DNA from: Cupriavidus necator A5-1
GTDB lineage: Bacteria; Pseudomonadota; Gammaproteobacteria; Burkholderiales; Burkholderiaceae
Length of the DNA: 64,000 bases
Direction of reading: 5' to 3'
NCBI RefSeq assembly: GCF_000744095.1
Contig: NZ_JQLI01000004.1
Coordinates: forward strand, 372,001-436,000
Shown here piece after piece: positions 62,866 to 64,000 of the stretch. Both the position numbers and the translations under genes were made by a program. Each line of letters begins with the position of its first letter. Within the stretch, counting starts at the first letter, position 1. The notes beneath the pieces were generated by a model, which did not search any database, had not been told where the DNA came from, and saw only the letters and a list, made by a program, of their open reading frames with translations.

Positions 62866-63884
62866 TCACGTCTTGTTGGTCCATCCGATGCGATGCCGCT
62901 CCTGCGTGGCCTCGTGCCGTGCATCCTCTTCGCTGTGCAGGTAGCCGCTGGTGGTGGCGATGGAGGCATGGCCAAAGTTGTCGCGCACAAAACGCAGGTC
63001 GACCTGCTGGTCGGTCATGTGCGAGCCTGCCGTGTGGCGCAGCCAGTGGGCCGAGGCGCTGGCCAGCACCGCAGCCTGACCCTCCCACTCGGGCCCGCGC
63101 GCGCGCAGGCGCGCAGCCGCCATGGCAAATACCTCCTTCAGAATCAGATGCAGCGCTCCGCGTGACAGGGCCTTGTCGCGACCCGCCTCACGGCCGATAA
63201 TGGGCAGCACCAGCGGGCGCGTTTCCCCAGGCTGCGGGCTAGGCGGCAGTCCGTGGGCGCGGCGGTAGCGCGCCAGTTCGGCGATCAGTTTATCGGTGGC
63301 CGGTACCAGCCGGGTCTTGTTGCCCTTGCCGGTCACCTCCAGCCACCAGCGCTCGATGCCCTGAGCGTCGCGCCGGCAGAAGAACGCTCCCAAGGGCGTG
63401 CTCGTGACTTCCGAAGCGCGCAACCCACCCAGATAGAGCGCCGTCAGCACCCAGCGGCAGCGCGCCGCATGCAGGCCCTCGCGCACGGTGCCGACCGGCA
63501 TCGCCTCGACGGTTTCCTTGACGGTCGCCCACAGCTCGTGGCTCAGATAGCGCGTGATGCGCGGCCGGCTGGGGCACGCCGGCGCCGCGCGAGCGCGAGC
63601 GGGTTGCCGGCCAGGTAGCCGGCCTCGGTCAGCCAGGCGAAGAGCGCGTTCAGGATCACCATCGCGTGGCGCACGCTGGCGGGCGACAGCGGCCCGGCAA
63701 AGGGGCGCCAGTCCGGATGGCTGCGTGCGAGCTTCTTGCTGCCGGCCAGTACCCAGCGCGCGGCCGGCTGCGGGTCAGCCAGGAAGCGCTCATAGACGAG
63801 CAGGTCCTCGTGCGTCAGTGAAGACAGCGGCTTGCCGAGCTGCAGCACCGCCCACAGGATCAGCCGTAGAACGAAGTAATTCTG
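62866..63884 (-). pseudogene. Tyrosine recombinase (phage-type integrase), frameshifted and N-truncated
   Basis: N-terminal SAM-like domain (LQLGKPLSSLTHEDLLVYERFL, PASVRHAMVILNALFAWLTEAGYL) at 63543-63848, then the catalytic domain at 62866-63501 with the full set: Arg in GLRASEV, Lys in TGKGNKTRLVP, HWLRH (His-x2-Arg), GHASIATTSGYLH (His, Tyr nucleophile). The halves are joined by a shift of one base in a C-run near 63560-63584 (the restored text would be PSRPRITRYLSHELW). In-frame homology also ends at about 63884, so the first 20 to 40 residues are missing. Confidence 0.82.
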
Positions 63885-64000
63885 TCACTCCGGAATCCCG
63901 CCGAAACCCGCGCTGTACATAGAAGCCCGGAGGGCGAATTGACACTATTACTTGCACTCGAAACGAAGGAAATGTGGGTCTTCCGCACTTTGTGTGACGG

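Overview
The window reads as a chromosomal or megaplasmid catabolic region of a high-GC betaproteobacterium, most likely Cupriavidus or a close Burkholderiaceae relative. The reasons are six Bug-type (TctC) periplasmic solute receptors, a 3-hydroxybutyryl-CoA dehydrogenase closely resembling remembered Cupriavidus PaaH1, and the dense mix of LysR, IclR and MarR regulators with small catabolic operons. No search could be run, so family calls rest on motifs and recalled homologues. No tRNA, rRNA or CRISPR array was seen.

Layout. 1-8.6 kb: a leftward GST/SDR/Bug group and a rightward operon (aldehyde dehydrogenase, Bug, alcohol dehydrogenase, enoyl-CoA hydratase, DUF2889) ending near an IclR regulator. 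8.6-13.9 kb: an MFS remnant, a frameshifted SDR, an aldo/keto reductase, a DHA2-type MFS pump and a LysR regulator. 14.2-21.9 kb: an exported set (SMP-30-like lipoprotein, two alpha/beta hydrolases, CMD protein, cupin, cytochrome c, periplasmic Mo-hydroxylase). 22.3-25.8 kb: a tandem-repeat exported protein, and Bug plus TauD-type oxygenase with a divergent LysR. 26-28.4 kb: a divergent pair of paralogous Bug receptors. 28.5-36.2 kb: a hypothetical exported protein, a cyclase/ATPase/TPR regulator broken by two frameshifts, PaaH, and a MarR/MFS efflux pair.

36.3-53.7 kb is the main discovery region: a pyridine-ring catabolic cluster. It holds homologues of NicC, NicX, NicD and NicF, the subunits of a molybdenum hydroxylase split between the two arms, XdhC and CoxG helpers, a MarR regulator, a porin and two CMD proteins. 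In place of a NicE-type maleate isomerase there is an aconitase-family hydratase (large and small subunits) preceded by an isocitrate-lyase/PEP-mutase-family lyase. Six regulatory regions, including the divergent Bug pair 14 kb away, carry an 11-bp palindrome of the form TACGnnnCGTA. At three promoters it straddles a TTGACA-N17-TAnnnT element. This predicts one regulon joining uptake (porin, two Bug receptors), ring hydroxylation, ring opening and side-product processing, probably run by the MarR protein at 46.7-47.3 kb.

53.7-64 kb is rearranged: an IS256-family element sits between an IclR gene and a CitE-like gene that have both lost their N-termini. Then follow an unknown CxxC protein, Bug plus MmgE/PrpD, an exported carboxylesterase, an XRE-type HTH gene with an in-frame stop, and a frameshifted tyrosine recombinase. 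Seven apparent single-base frameshifts across the window mean that either the assembly has indel errors or decay is widespread; the affected genes are marked.
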